A stretch of DNA of 64,000 nt, taken from assembly GCA_038256175.1 (NCBI GenBank), contig JBBSKP010000002.1:21068-85067 (forward strand). Direction: 5' to 3'. Numbering within the stretch: the stretch's first letter is position 1; every line of letters starts with the position of its first letter. The notes beneath the pieces are model-generated. The model had not been told where the DNA came from and did not search any database. It was given only the letters and a program-made list of their open reading frames with translations. The position numbers and the translations under genes were made by a program. This document shows, piece after piece, positions 51,732 to 61,230 of this stretch. The DNA comes from Antrihabitans sp038256175 (GTDB taxonomy: Bacteria; Actinomycetota; Actinomycetes; Mycobacteriales; Mycobacteriaceae).

Positions 51732-51992
51732 ATGGCTAGGGAGCACAAGGGCAAACGCGGACATATCAATACTCGCGCCCCCGAGGCGCAGCACAACAAG
51801 TACAAGGAACGCGCCGCAGAGCTCGGCCTGGACCTCGGCGACTACTCCGTCTTGGTCCTCGCGCGCGCGCACGAGCTTCCCGTACCTGAATACATTCGCA
51901 AAAAGGTCGATCCGGCGAAGCTGCGCAAGCACGACGACCAGTTTGCGCTGGCGCTTACCTCCGACGGCGAGCTCACAGAGATGTCGGCATGA
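51732..51992 (+). CDS. Small basic DNA-binding-type plasmid protein
   Basis: 86 residues beginning MAREHKGKRGHINTRAPEA, with a helical core (YKERAAELGLDLGDYSVLVL) and a second basic helix (YIRKKVDPAKLRK). The size and charge fit a ribbon-helix-helix or mobilisation-accessory protein, but no family can be named. It precedes the replication gene by 240 bp and could regulate it. Confidence 0.6.
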   Translation: MAREHKGKRGHINTRAPEAQHNKYKERAAELGLDLGDYSVLVLARAHELPVPEYIRKKVDPAKLRKHDDQFALALTSDGELTEMSA

Positions 51993-52234
51993 CTGGCCGT
52001 TAAACACCGAAAGACCCCCATCTGCTTGCCGGCGGGAGGGGGGTCCATCGATTCGATTTGCCACCGTGTGAGCGGGTGCTCGCGGGTGAATTTGTTACCA
52101 CCGACCGGAAAGGGACTTCGTCTCGATGTCGAGAACATTCACCATCAGGGGGCCTCGGTGATGTTCGTTGCCATCTTAACCCGATTCATGGCGTACCTTC
52201 CATACTTGCCCCCGGTCGTGTCCGGGGGTGATTT
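51993..52234. promoter_or_regulatory. Structured leader upstream of the giant replication gene
   Basis: Three inverted repeats in 240 bp: GACCCCC...GGGGGGTC (52013-52045), GAACATTCACC...GGTGATGTTC (52133-52166), and CCCCCGG TCGTGT CCGGGGG just before the start (about 52209-52228). The last would hide the ribosome-binding G-run (GGGGGTG) of the GTG start. It is either a terminator plus operator pair, a translational control element, or part of the replication origin. Confidence 0.5.
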
Positions 52235-55200
52235 GTGACGCACCCTGCCCGTAATGGGCATATGTCCTCATTCGATCGGGTGCGTGACGCGCTCGAACCC
52301 GTGGGGATGAAAGAGCGCGGCAACGGCCAGCTGATGGCTCGATGCCCGGTCCACACCGATCGTGAGGCCTCGCTTTCGGTTCGGTGGACCAACGGTCGTC
52401 AGGGTGACGGGATGGTGCTGCTGCACTGCCATGGATGTGGCGCGGCACCGGTGGAGATTGCAGAAGCGCTCGGCTTGGCGATGGGCGATCTGTACGACGA
52501 GCCGTTGCCGAAGAAGGATCCGCTCGATCGCGTCGGCCGCTCACCTCAGCAGAGGACCAGCGGGCGACGTAGACCTAAGGGGGGTCGGCTTCCTCCGCGG
52601 ATCGCTCTGCAGGCCGCCGATACCGTCCTCGAGCACACCTGGAAACGGGTCAAGGTTTACCCCTATGTCAACGCTGGTGGCGAACTCGTACAGGAGGTCA
52701 TCCGCGAGGAGTGCGACGGCTGCGACGTTCGGCACAAGCAGTTCCGGCAGGTATTCGTGTCTGCGGACGGGTCGCGGAAACGGCGCAAGCCCGAGGAATT
52801 CGAGCCGGTCCTGTACCGCCTTACCGCACTGCTTGCCGCAATTGCCGCCGGCACGCCTGTATGGGTGCTCGAAGGTGAGAAGGACGTCGAAACAGCTGAA
52901 TCGCTGGGACTTGTCGCAACGACGAATACCGGTGGAGGAGCGAACTTTCCGGCGGCGTGCGCAGAATTGTTCGATGGTGCCGATGTGGGCGTGGTCCTCG
53001 ATCGCGACGCCGCCGGCTGGAAGCGCGGAATCGATCTGGCGTCGCTACTCGGCGGCAACGGGGCGCGAGTCCAGCTGCTGTTACCGGCCACAATTACGCC
53101 TAAAAGCGACTTCACCGATCATGTCGATGCCGGACTCTGGTCTGACACCGCACCATGGGGTGGCCTTCGTCCTGTGCGCGCCGGGGAGGTCGCTGCCCAC
53201 GCGTTCGCTGCCGAGGTTCGGGACAAAGCGCGACTTGTCGAGGAAGCCCTTGCCGAGACGAATGCCCGGGCTGAGCTTGGCTCGGGGACCGATCCTGCGG
53301 ATGCGGAGTTCGCCCGGGCGCAGCGGTGGGCGGTGGAGGCCGAGCGACGTTTCGAGCCTCTCGCCGATCTGGTCGATCGGGTGCGGCACCAAGCCGCAGC
53401 GGAGGGCACTGAGTGGGCCGGTGAAGCTGTCGACGATTCGATGGCTGCTTGGCAGGGCAGCCGCGTGGCTGCCCGGGCGGCCTATGAGATCGCCGAGCTG
53501 CCGCTGCCTCCATTGCTGCAAGACATCAACCAGGCTGAACCGGAGCTAGAACCTGAAGTTGTTTCGCCGGATTCCGCTGCAGGCGAGGAGCGGCACGATT
53601 GGTCGCGAGCGGATGCCTTGGTTCGCGGTGCAAATTCTGCACCTACGGCACCCGGTATTCGGGGCCGCAACGTTATCGCACCTGTCTATCGCCATATCGA
53701 CGGCAATCTCGTGGAGATTGTCACCACGAAGAGCGGTGATCAGCAGGCGAAATTAGTTCTCGGTATCGACGCGCGTGTCGTGGAGATGGAATACCTCGAG
53801 GTGGCCGAGGCCGGACTCGACGTCGACGAACCTGTGCTGCTTGGTCGTGAAGAAATGGCTGGCCACACACAAGCGAATCCGCCGGCAACCGAAGAGTTGG
53901 CCGCTGTGGTGATCGGCTACACCCACCCCGACAGCGGCGAATTCGAGCTGCGACGCATCCCGGCCAAGGAATATCGGGATTGCGGTTGGGTCGAGTCGCT
54001 GCCCGGCCCCCCTGCTTACGACTCGCGGCCCGCTGGTGTGGCGAAGCTTCGTGACGCGCTCAAAGGTGCTGGTGGTCCGCATATTCGGCGAGTGGTGCGA
54101 TTCCGATCGACCGGGTGGCGTCGCGACGAACGAGGGGATTGGTTCTTTGTTCATGCCGGCGGCGCTATCAGTGCTGAGGGTGGGCGGGTGGCTCCTGTTC
54201 TACTGACCGGCCCCCTGCGGATGTTCGACCTTCCGGCGCCGATCGTTGATCCGTTGCGGATTCGCGAGGCCTTCTTGGGGCACTCCGCCTCGATGCTCGA
54301 GCGGATGCCTGCTCGGGTGTCGGCGTCGTTGTTGGGCCATGTGTATCGGTCCGCGCTGGGTCCGAATCCGTGGCTGTTGGCGTTGATCGGTTCGCCGGGA
54401 AGCTACAAGACATCGATCGCAAGTTTGGTGATGCATCACTGGGGAGAGAAGTGGGATAGGCGACGTCCGGCGACGTCGATGTCGGGTAACGGCGACACGT
54501 TGAATGCGCTGCGGATCAAACTCAACGCCTCTAAAGATGCGTTGTATTGGGCCGATGATGTCGCGCCCACAAAGGATTACGGGGCTGCGCAGAAGTCGCT
54601 CGAAGAGTTCGCGCGACTGGTGCACAACGGCGAACAGCGTTCGCGGTCAACGAGAGATGGACTCGGCGTTCTCGACGGGACTCCACCGCGTGCCTCAGCG
54701 ATGGTCACCTCCGAGGTCATGCCTCGGCCTGGGTCCGGTGCCCAGCGCATGTTCGTGGTTCCGTTGCAGGCAGCCGAGATCGACCTGGATGTTCTGCGGG
54801 CATTCGATGACGATCTGTCCAGGCATGGTCGGGCTTTGTTGATGGCCAGCTTCTTGCGCTGGCTGTGCCCCAGGCTGGAAGAGATCCGCGAGGAGGCCTT
54901 CACCGAGGGTCAGCGTTACGCCGACGAGCTCCGCACGAACGGGGAAAGTGTCCGGCAGGCCGATGCGTTGGGGTCCTTGTGGGCTGGCTGGCATGCCATG
55001 ACTCGTTTCTTGGTCGATGTCGGAGCCCTGGAAAAGGACGAGGCCGACGAGCTCGGCGACCTCGTCGCGATAGGGCTGGTCGATGCGGCGACCGCGGCCA
55101 CCGACCCTGACATGCCCATGCGGATCGGAGCCCGCGTGCGTGAACTGCTGGCACATGCGTTGAACACGGGTCTGGCCTATGTCGACGATGTGGAAACGGG

Positions 55201-57643
55201 CGAGGTGCCGGACTGGCCGTTGGCCAGCAGGTTGGGTTGGCGCCGATTTACGGTGGGGCAGGACAATTCTGGGCACCCCAGGTGGCGGGAAGAGGCTCGC
55301 GGGCTTCGCCTGGGTTACGTACTCACCAATCCTCGCCAGGGCGACGGCGAAGCTCAGTTGCTGATGGATTCGACTGCACTCGAGCAAGTGTTGAAGGCCG
55401 CGTCACAGTCGATGACCGATGCGCCGCAGCTCGATCGAGGAACCGCGAAGAGGGCGTTGTACGACGAGGGGATCCTGATCGCCGAACAGTGCAATGGAAA
55501 GCCACCGCGCTACGAGGTGCAGCGATCGATCCGGTGCGAGAACCGGCGTAAACGGATGGTGGCATTACGGCTGTACAAGGTTCTCGGCGACGAGGATCCC
55601 AACGCAGGCACTGCCGAGAACCCCACCCTGCTCACCCCGGATGGTGCACCGGACGGCAATGCAGCCACCCCCGACATGTCGGAGCACACCCCTAGCCTTT
55701 TCGACGAGTGGTTGAACCGGCCGTCGAGTCCAGGTACAGCGGTAACGTCGGCTGAAACGTCCAGCATTGCGCAGAGCCTGACCAGTTCTGCTTACGAAGA
55801 GGAGTTCCCCGTGGGCGACTACAACGATGCCGAAGGACACTCTGCGCGCGGCGACCGGATCTCACCCGAACAGACCTGCACCCTGTGTGGCAACCCCGAT
55901 CCCGATGCGGGTTGGACATTCGAAGGCGTCGTGATGCATCTACCGTGCTGGTTTACCAGCACGGCCGCCTCCCGATCGGCGGCTCTCGGTCGCGCGTCAG
56001 CACCCGCTGCTGTGACAGAGGAAGAACCCGAACTCGACTACACCGCACCACACCTCGCCCCTGCGCTCGAGACATCCCCAACCAGCGTGCCAACAGTTCG
56101 TCAGGACCAAGCGCCGCAGGCCCCCGCGCCCGTCGACACGAAGCGGCCACAGACCCCGCCACCCGCCCCGACCAGGGCGAAACAGTCGTTTACGGCCCCG
56201 GTCGCGGTACTCGACATCGATGGCGTGTGGATGCCGGACGGGACGCGGCACGACCTTCCGGCTGAATGCACCCACGTCGGGCATGTCGCCGAGCTTGTGC
56301 CAGCCCTGAATCTGGGGATCTGGAAGAACGACAAATGGACTGCGCCAGGACAGATTTGGATCACCGACGCCGCGGCTCAACAGTTCGGTATCGACACCGA
56401 GAGCCTCGGCAAACGCAACCGTAACGACCGATTGCGTGAGCTGACCGCCGAATTACCCTTTGTCACAGATGCTTTGGCGCAAGGTTGGCAGCTCGGTGGC
56501 AAGAAGCATGGCGATCGTCTCGGTACCTGGACTCGGGTGTGGCGAGGCGACGACCGCGGCGTCTGGGTGGTGCTTGTGGCGGGCATGACCCGCAGCGCCG
56601 AGGAAATGCCCGTCCTCAGTGGCGACCCGGCTCCGGCAGTATTGGCTCGACGGCTGGCGTTGTTTGCCTCCGCGTTGAAGTTCCCGTGGATGATCAGCCC
56701 GGCCGCGACCGGTATCGATCTGATGATCGCGGCCCGACCGAAGGACTGGAAACGCGAATTTGCGCCGTCGGACGCGGAGTTCGCCAAGCAGGTTCGGGTA
56801 TTCGAGGGTGACTTCGACTGGTCACGACCGCCGACCGAAGCTGAAGCCAAGTGCGGTTATCTGCATGCCTACGATCGAGGTGGTTCCTACGCTGCGGGGA
56901 TCGCAGGATTGGAATTGCCGATCGGGGAACCGGTCCACCACGCCACTGGGACCAGTTTCGATCCGAAGATCCCGGGCTACTGGCTCATCGACATCGGCGA
57001 CGCCACGGACTGGCGTCATCCACACCCTCTCAACCCCATGGGTCAGTCCGTTTCGGAACCGAAATGGGTGACCACACCGACATTGGAGCGCGCAGCGGCA
57101 CTCGGATACGAACCGCAGATCATCGAAGCCTATGTGTGGCCAGATCACGGACGAGTGCTTGTTCCGTGGTACGAACGGATCCGGGACGCCCGCACAGCCC
57201 TCGACATCGCAGATGACGTCGACGCCCAGCTCGCGCGGGCACAGAACAAGGTGATGTACACCCACACAATCGGAATGCTGAACAGCCATCTCCACCTGGC
57301 CGGGCAGAACGGGTACTCCCCAGAACGCCACTTCCACATCGTTGCCAAATCGCGAGCGAACATCCTCTACCGGATCGCCCAAATCGGAAACGACACAGGA
57401 CAGTGGCCGGTCGCGGTCACCAAAGACACGATCCTCTACACCTCAGATGACCCCGATCCGATCGCAAGCTGGCCCGGTGCCCAAAAACAGTTCGGGCGCG
57501 GGTTCGGCCAGTACAAGTGGGAAGGCTCGGCACTGTTGGCCGACCAGATGCAACACCTCAGCGGACGTGGCTACCGCGGCAAAGACGAGCTGACCACGAA
57601 CTGGGATGCCGCCGCAGCAACGACAGCTTCCGGTGAGCAGTGA
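52235..57643 (+). CDS. Giant replication protein: zinc-finger primase, Toprim, ATPase and Tap-like C-terminus
   Basis: 1802 residues. C37-x2-H40 and C65-x2-C68 form a CHC2-type primase zinc finger. A Toprim region follows (VLEGEKDVETAESLG near 210 and VVLDRDAAGWKRG near 253). A DUF927/helicase-type ATPase lies at 700-850 with Walker A GSPGSYKTS (about 719) and Walker B ALYWADDVAP (about 768). After a Pro-rich linker with CTLCGNPDPD (about 1213), residues 1320-1790 (LDIDGVWMPDG ... HTIGMLNSHLHLAG ... YTSDDPDP) resemble the C-terminal part of Streptomyces telomere-associated protein Tap, judged from memory. It overlaps the Tpg-like gene by 4 bp, as tap-tpg pairs are arranged. The start is GTG 52235; ATG 52262 is an alternative. 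Confidence 0.8.
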   Translation: MTHPARNGHMSSFDRVRDALEPVGMKERGNGQLMARCPVHTDREASLSVRWTNGRQGDGMVLLHCHGCGAAPVEIAEALGLAMGDLYDEPLPKKDPLDRVGRSPQQRTSGRRRPKGGRLPPRIALQAADTVLEHTWKRVKVYPYVNAGGELVQEVIREECDGCDVRHKQFRQVFVSADGSRKRRKPEEFEPVLYRLTALLAAIAAGTPVWVLEGEKDVETAESLGLVATTNTGGGANFPAACAELFDGADVGVVLDRDAAGWKRGIDLASLLGGNGARVQLLLPATITPKSDFTDHVDAGLWSDTAPWGGLRPVRAGEVAAHAFAAEVRDKARLVEEALAETNARAELGSGTDPADAEFARAQRWAVEAERRFEPLADLVDRVRHQAAAEGTEWAGEAVDDSMAAWQGSRVAARAAYEIAELPLPPLLQDINQAEPELEPEVVSPDSAAGEERHDWSRADALVRGANSAPTAPGIRGRNVIAPVYRHIDGNLVEIVTTKSGDQQAKLVLGIDARVVEMEYLEVAEAGLDVDEPVLLGREEMAGHTQANPPATEELAAVVIGYTHPDSGEFELRRIPAKEYRDCGWVESLPGPPAYDSRPAGVAKLRDALKGAGGPHIRRVVRFRSTGWRRDERGDWFFVHAGGAISAEGGRVAPVLLTGPLRMFDLPAPIVDPLRIREAFLGHSASMLERMPARVSASLLGHVYRSALGPNPWLLALIGSPGSYKTSIASLVMHHWGEKWDRRRPATSMSGNGDTLNALRIKLNASKDALYWADDVAPTKDYGAAQKSLEEFARLVHNGEQRSRSTRDGLGVLDGTPPRASAMVTSEVMPRPGSGAQRMFVVPLQAAEIDLDVLRAFDDDLSRHGRALLMASFLRWLCPRLEEIREEAFTEGQRYADELRTNGESVRQADALGSLWAGWHAMTRFLVDVGALEKDEADELGDLVAIGLVDAATAATDPDMPMRIGARVRELLAHALNTGLAYVDDVETGEVPDWPLASRLGWRRFTVGQDNSGHPRWREEARGLRLGYVLTNPRQGDGEAQLLMDSTALEQVLKAASQSMTDAPQLDRGTAKRALYDEGILIAEQCNGKPPRYEVQRSIRCENRRKRMVALRLYKVLGDEDPNAGTAENPTLLTPDGAPDGNAATPDMSEHTPSLFDEWLNRPSSPGTAVTSAETSSIAQSLTSSAYEEEFPVGDYNDAEGHSARGDRISPEQTCTLCGNPDPDAGWTFEGVVMHLPCWFTSTAASRSAALGRASAPAAVTEEEPELDYTAPHLAPALETSPTSVPTVRQDQAPQAPAPVDTKRPQTPPPAPTRAKQSFTAPVAVLDIDGVWMPDGTRHDLPAECTHVGHVAELVPALNLGIWKNDKWTAPGQIWITDAAAQQFGIDTESLGKRNRNDRLRELTAELPFVTDALAQGWQLGGKKHGDRLGTWTRVWRGDDRGVWVVLVAGMTRSAEEMPVLSGDPAPAVLARRLALFASALKFPWMISPAATGIDLMIAARPKDWKREFAPSDAEFAKQVRVFEGDFDWSRPPTEAEAKCGYLHAYDRGGSYAAGIAGLELPIGEPVHHATGTSFDPKIPGYWLIDIGDATDWRHPHPLNPMGQSVSEPKWVTTPTLERAAALGYEPQIIEAYVWPDHGRVLVPWYERIRDARTALDIADDVDAQLARAQNKVMYTHTIGMLNSHLHLAGQNGYSPERHFHIVAKSRANILYRIAQIGNDTGQWPVAVTKDTILYTSDDPDPIASWPGAQKQFGRGFGQYKWEGSALLADQMQHLSGRGYRGKDELTTNWDAAAATTASGEQ

Positions 57644-58368
57644 TGGCTCGCAAACCTGTTCTGCCACCGCGTATCTACTCCCGGATTGCTGATAACCTCG
57701 CCAACTTCGGATCCGTGGTCGACAACAAGATCGACCTCGCGGCAGCGTCTGCAGAGCTCGGTGTGACCCGCAGCGCAGTACGTGAGGTGCTTTCGCGTGA
57801 ACGGGGGAAGATGAGTTCACAGTTCTTCGGCACCATGACGGGGCGCACCGGTGACATCTCTGGCCGGCCTGACCCTGCCAACATCAAAGATCAGCTCCTG
57901 GCCGCCTACGGCCCCGGACGCCGAAGCGAAGTGAACACCGCAGCCGCGGCGAAAGATCTCGGCGTGTCCCAACGCACCGTGGAGAGGTGGATCGCCCCAC
58001 AAGGCCGGCAGCGGATTACCAACCCACGATTGGGCACCCTCGCGACATTGGCCGGCCGCGCCAAGCAGGCCGCGACCACCAAGACTGGACGCCGGACTGC
58101 GATGCGAACGGTGCGAGTTAGCAAGCAGGGCAAGTCATTAGCAAAATACGGCGGCAAACTCACTATCGACGCTGTGCAGGGTCCGAAAAACTACGAACGC
58201 GACCGCGCGATCACGTTGGAACTGACTCCCGACCAGGTCGAAGCCATGTGGGCGGCCTATGAACAGGGTGGCGACAAAGCCATGGTCGGGTGGCTCAACG
58301 GCCGCGGCGACGACTATGTGGGTGGGTGGAGTTTCCTGCAGATCAATGATTTCGATCTAGGCCGGTGA
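57640..58368 (+). CDS. Terminal-protein (Tpg)-like DNA-binding protein
   Basis: 242 residues. Two helix-turn-helix segments (DLAAASAELGVTRSAVREVL and NTAAAAKDLGVSQRTVERWI), a basic middle (RAKQAATTKTGRRTAMRTVR) and a C-terminus YVGGWSFLQINDFDL. The second helix-turn-helix, basic stretch and closing acidic-aromatic motif correspond in order to Streptomyces Tpg, the protein covalently bound to linear plasmid ends. It starts inside the giant gene's last codons (GTGATGG overlap), indicating coupling. The assignment is by pattern, not alignment. Confidence 0.6.
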   Translation: MMARKPVLPPRIYSRIADNLANFGSVVDNKIDLAAASAELGVTRSAVREVLSRERGKMSSQFFGTMTGRTGDISGRPDPANIKDQLLAAYGPGRRSEVNTAAAAKDLGVSQRTVERWIAPQGRQRITNPRLGTLATLAGRAKQAATTKTGRRTAMRTVRVSKQGKSLAKYGGKLTIDAVQGPKNYERDRAITLELTPDQVEAMWAAYEQGGDKAMVGWLNGRGDDYVGGWSFLQINDFDLGR

Positions 58369-58375
58369 ACCGGCG

Positions 58376-59002
58376 GTGGCAACGGGACCGCGCTGGACGC
58401 GGAAACGGTTGGTCGACATGCTCGAAAACTGTTACGGCCGAGCTCCGCGCGGCGGGGTGGACACAGCCGCGGTAGCCGCGGCCGCCGGGGTGTCGCCACG
58501 CACGGTCCGACGCTGGATTCACGGGCAGAATCGGCAACGCGCAGCAATCCCACCAAACCGACTACAGCAGTTGACTTTTGCCCCTGATGAGGTCGAGCTC
58601 CGGAACCGACAGCAATCTGACTACGCGAGAGACGCGATCGCTCGGATAGCGCTGCCGAAAGGCCGGGGAATACTGCCGGCGTGGCGAAAACAGGGCTGGC
58701 TGGAACCTCATGTGGTGGCAGTGATTGCAGTGACGGGCCAGCCATGGCGGCAAGTCGTCATCAGTAACGGGACGTCACGGTCGATGGCCGAGACGAAGCG
58801 ACGCGGAACAGTCCTCGACGTGACGACGGTGCCCACCCGTTTTCACGCAGTAGTACTCGCTCACGAAGTGATGGAACGAGTTAAGCCGTGGAGAGTTAAC
58901 CCATTGCCCCGCATACTCGCTCACGGGCGTACCCATGTGTGGGCCCAGGATGCACCGTCGGTCGATCTGTCGGTGTTGGCCGTAGAGAAGGCGCTCCGTT
59001 GA
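58376..59002 (+). CDS. Helix-turn-helix protein related to the Tpg-like gene upstream
   Basis: 208 residues from GTG 58376, 7 bp after the previous stop. The helix-turn-helix DTAAVAAAAGVSPRTVRRWI then HGQNRQR closely parallels the one upstream, and the rest (ILPAWRKQGWLEPHVVAVIA; TRFHAVVLAHEVMERV) is unassigned. It probably binds the same DNA and belongs to the replication operon. Confidence 0.65.
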   Translation: MATGPRWTRKRLVDMLENCYGRAPRGGVDTAAVAAAAGVSPRTVRRWIHGQNRQRAAIPPNRLQQLTFAPDEVELRNRQQSDYARDAIARIALPKGRGILPAWRKQGWLEPHVVAVIAVTGQPWRQVVISNGTSRSMAETKRRGTVLDVTTVPTRFHAVVLAHEVMERVKPWRVNPLPRILAHGRTHVWAQDAPSVDLSVLAVEKALR

Positions 59003-59022
59003 CGAAGAAAGAGGACACGGGC

Positions 59023-59175
59023 ATGGATCAGCATCGGCAAGAGAGCCATCTCCAACAACGGATCGAAGCTGCCTTGTCGCACTCTGAATCAGAGCAGGCC
59101 AAGGATTCCGACGGGCAGAACATGAGAATCGACGTGGCGTGGCCGCCGGAGGACGATGAGGACACCGCACAGTGA
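59023..59175 (+). CDS. Short acidic protein in the replication operon
   Basis: 50 residues (MDQHRQESHLQQRIEAALSH ... DVAWPPEDDEDTAQ) from ATG 59023 with AAAGAGG upstream. An extension from TTG 58999, which overlaps the preceding stop, is also possible. No family recognised; the acidic tail is typical of small partner or inhibitor proteins. Confidence 0.5.
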   Translation: MDQHRQESHLQQRIEAALSHSESEQAKDSDGQNMRIDVAWPPEDDEDTAQ

Positions 59176-59759
59176 TCATGAGCGTCGGCCCATCACCGTG
59201 GATGCGGGTCAAAGATCCCACGCCGCTGCCGAAAGATCCGAGTCCGACCAAGTTGGCAAATAGTCTGCGGGACTGTGACGACGAGGTTCTGGGCCGGCTG
59301 ATCCGTGATCACCTGGTGCCGTTGAGCGATGAGACCGCGTATCGGCGAGGGTGGAATGCCTTTTGGCGCGCTTTGGGTTTCGACCCCGTCCTTCGTGCAC
59401 GGGCGGACACTATTCTCGACGGTTTTCTCGACGTCGCCGAGGCAGCTCTCGATGCCGGCGGTCAGGATGCCGCACAGGTCAAACGGACCGAGGCGTTCTT
59501 CGAGCGATGCGAGAACGCGTTGGACCGGATTCTCAAAAGGGAAGACGAGCCACTGGCCTGGGCCGGCGCGGCTGCGGTGCGGTACAACCCGGTTTCGCGG
59601 AAGGTAATCGACCAGCTCGCCACTGCGATCGCACAACACCGTCGCGACCTGGACAACGCCGTGCTGTGGAGCACCTTCGATGATGTCCTCCGGGACATGC
59701 TGGGCGGCGCGGCGGCCGATGTGAAGATTCCCCGCGGACGCCGGCGGCGCTCGAACTGA
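59172..59759 (+). CDS. Hypothetical protein at the end of the replication operon
   Basis: 195 residues, helical, with LRDCDDEVLGRLIRDHLVPL and a RAYRRGWNAFWRAL-like amphipathic segment, ending in a basic RGRRRRSN tail. The GTG start overlaps the preceding TGA (GTGA); ATG 59178 is an alternative. No domain recognised. The downstream boundary is the IS3 insertion, so any further operon genes have been cut off. Confidence 0.55.
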   Translation: MIMSVGPSPWMRVKDPTPLPKDPSPTKLANSLRDCDDEVLGRLIRDHLVPLSDETAYRRGWNAFWRALGFDPVLRARADTILDGFLDVAEAALDAGGQDAAQVKRTEAFFERCENALDRILKREDEPLAWAGAAAVRYNPVSRKVIDQLATAIAQHRRDLDNAVLWSTFDDVLRDMLGGAAADVKIPRGRRRRSN

Positions 59760-59816
59760 AGTAATCCCAGGAGCGCGGCAACACGGAATTAGTCAAGTCA
59801 AGTGAGACAGTGAAGG

Positions 59817-60833
59817 TCAGTTCATCTGTGGTTGGGTAACGGGTTCGTTGATGAAGAAGACGGCTGGCATTTTCGGTGGTGTCGGTCGGCGAGAGAACCG
59901 TGCCGGGTTCGCCTGGTAGGCGGCGGTCAAAGTGATCTGACGGGCCTCGTCGACCGCGTCCGAGGTGCCGAAGTGGACCGAAGCTGGTGTGTGCCAGCCA
60001 ATGCCGGAATGACGGTGAATGTGGTTGTATTCGTTGAAGAATCCTTCCAAGAATTGGCGCGCATCAGCCAGTGAGGCAAAGGCTTTCGGGAAATCGTGCA
60101 GATACTTGAGAGTCTTGAATTGCGACTCCGAGAAGGGATTATCATTCGAAACTCGTGGTCGCGAGTGCGACCTCGTGATCCCGAGGTTGTTCAGCAACGC
60201 CGACACCGGACCCGAGGTCATGGACGTGCCGCGATCGGCGTGCACCGTATGCGGGACAGCACCATTGCAGGTGATCGCTTCGTCGATGAAATCCTTTGCC
60301 AGATCAGCGCTTTCGTGAGCTGCCACGATCCACGCCGGGTTGTAACGGGAGTAGATGTCGATCAACGCGTACAGGTGAAACCAGACGCCTTTGCTGGGGC
60401 CGCGGAGTTTGGTGATGTCCCACGTCCACACCTGCGAGGGCCCGTCGGCGAGAAGTTCGGGTTTGACCTTCGCCGGATGAGTTGCCAACCGGCGCCGTTC
60501 CCGGCTCTGACCTGCGGCGGACGCGATGCGGTACATGCTCGACATCGAGCACCAGTAGTTCCCTTCATCGAGTTCGCGGGCCCAGATCTGGCAGATCGCC
60601 AGGTCCGCGTACGCAGCGGTGTTGATGACGGTGAGCACGTGCGCTCGTTCGGCGGCGGTGAGTGCCTGACCGTTGTCCGGGACGGTCCTGGGCCTCTTCG
60701 GGCCGAGAACGGGTGGCTGCTGGTGGCGGTAGTGGGTGGCTCGTGATCGCCCGATCAGCTGACACGACCGGCGGATCGGGATCGATGCCTCCTGCAACTC
60801 GGCGAACGTGCTGCTCAGGGCTTCTTCGGTGAC
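59817..60833 (-). CDS. IS3-family transposase OrfB
   Basis: About 338 residues. An HTH_21-type region (SIPIRRSCQLIGRSRATHYR) is followed by an rve integrase core with D (VWTWDITKLRG), D (VHADRGTSMTS) and E (NPFSESQFKTLKYL). OrfB lacks a normal start at its conserved beginning (VTEEALSSTFAELQ near 60833), as expected if it is made by frameshifting from OrfA. All catalytic residues are present. Confidence 0.85.
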   Translation of the reverse strand, partial: VTEEALSSTFAELQEASIPIRRSCQLIGRSRATHYRHQQPPVLGPKRPRTVPDNGQALTAAERAHVLTVINTAAYADLAICQIWARELDEGNYWCSMSSMYRIASAAGQSRERRRLATHPAKVKPELLADGPSQVWTWDITKLRGPSKGVWFHLYALIDIYSRYNPAWIVAAHESADLAKDFIDEAITCNGAVPHTVHADRGTSMTSGPVSALLNNLGITRSHSRPRVSNDNPFSESQFKTLKYLHDFPKAFASLADARQFLEGFFNEYNHIHRHSGIGWHTPASVHFGTSDAVDEARQITLTAAYQANPARFSRRPTPPKMPAVFFINEPVTQPQMN

Positions 60834-61230
60834 GTCGATGTGCCCGTGCTCTCGGAGACCGATTCCAAGAGCACGTGCAGTTTTCCCATGATCTCGAGCG
60901 CGGCCTCCGTCTGTGTCAGCTGCTTGGCCAGGCGTGCGTTCTCGCGGGTGAGGCGTTCGTTCTCCCTGCGTGCCGCGCGTCACCGCCGGACTCGCGCGAG
61001 CGGGACGACCTACCGCCGGGATCCTTCCCCTTGCGGGCCTGGACCCATTCGCGCAGCTGGGACTGATACAGCCCCTCACGCCGCAGGACCGCAGACTTCT
61101 CCCCGTGCGGGGCTTGGGCGTATTCGTCGATGATCTTGTTTCGGTACTCGTTGGTGAACGTCCGGCGGGTCGGTTTCGCGGCGGGATCAACCGCCTGGAC
61201 AGACGAGGTCGTTGTGGTCGGGCTGCTCAT
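60834..61230 (-). pseudogene. IS3-family transposase OrfA, frameshifted
   Basis: ATG 61230. The helix-turn-helix half is intact (PTRRTFTNEYRNKIIDEYAQ, LYQSQLREWVQARKGKDPGG). At about 60975 the frame slips: the expected leucine-zipper segment (ENERLTRENARLAKQL) lies in a neighbouring frame and ends with MGKLHVLLESVSESTGT. So OrfA is broken by a one-base change, or the base is a sequence error. Confidence 0.7.

Noticed and set aside
51732..51992. Antitoxin of a toxin-antitoxin pair
   Set aside because: No adjacent toxin-like gene; the small basic protein stands alone between divergent promoters and the replication gene.
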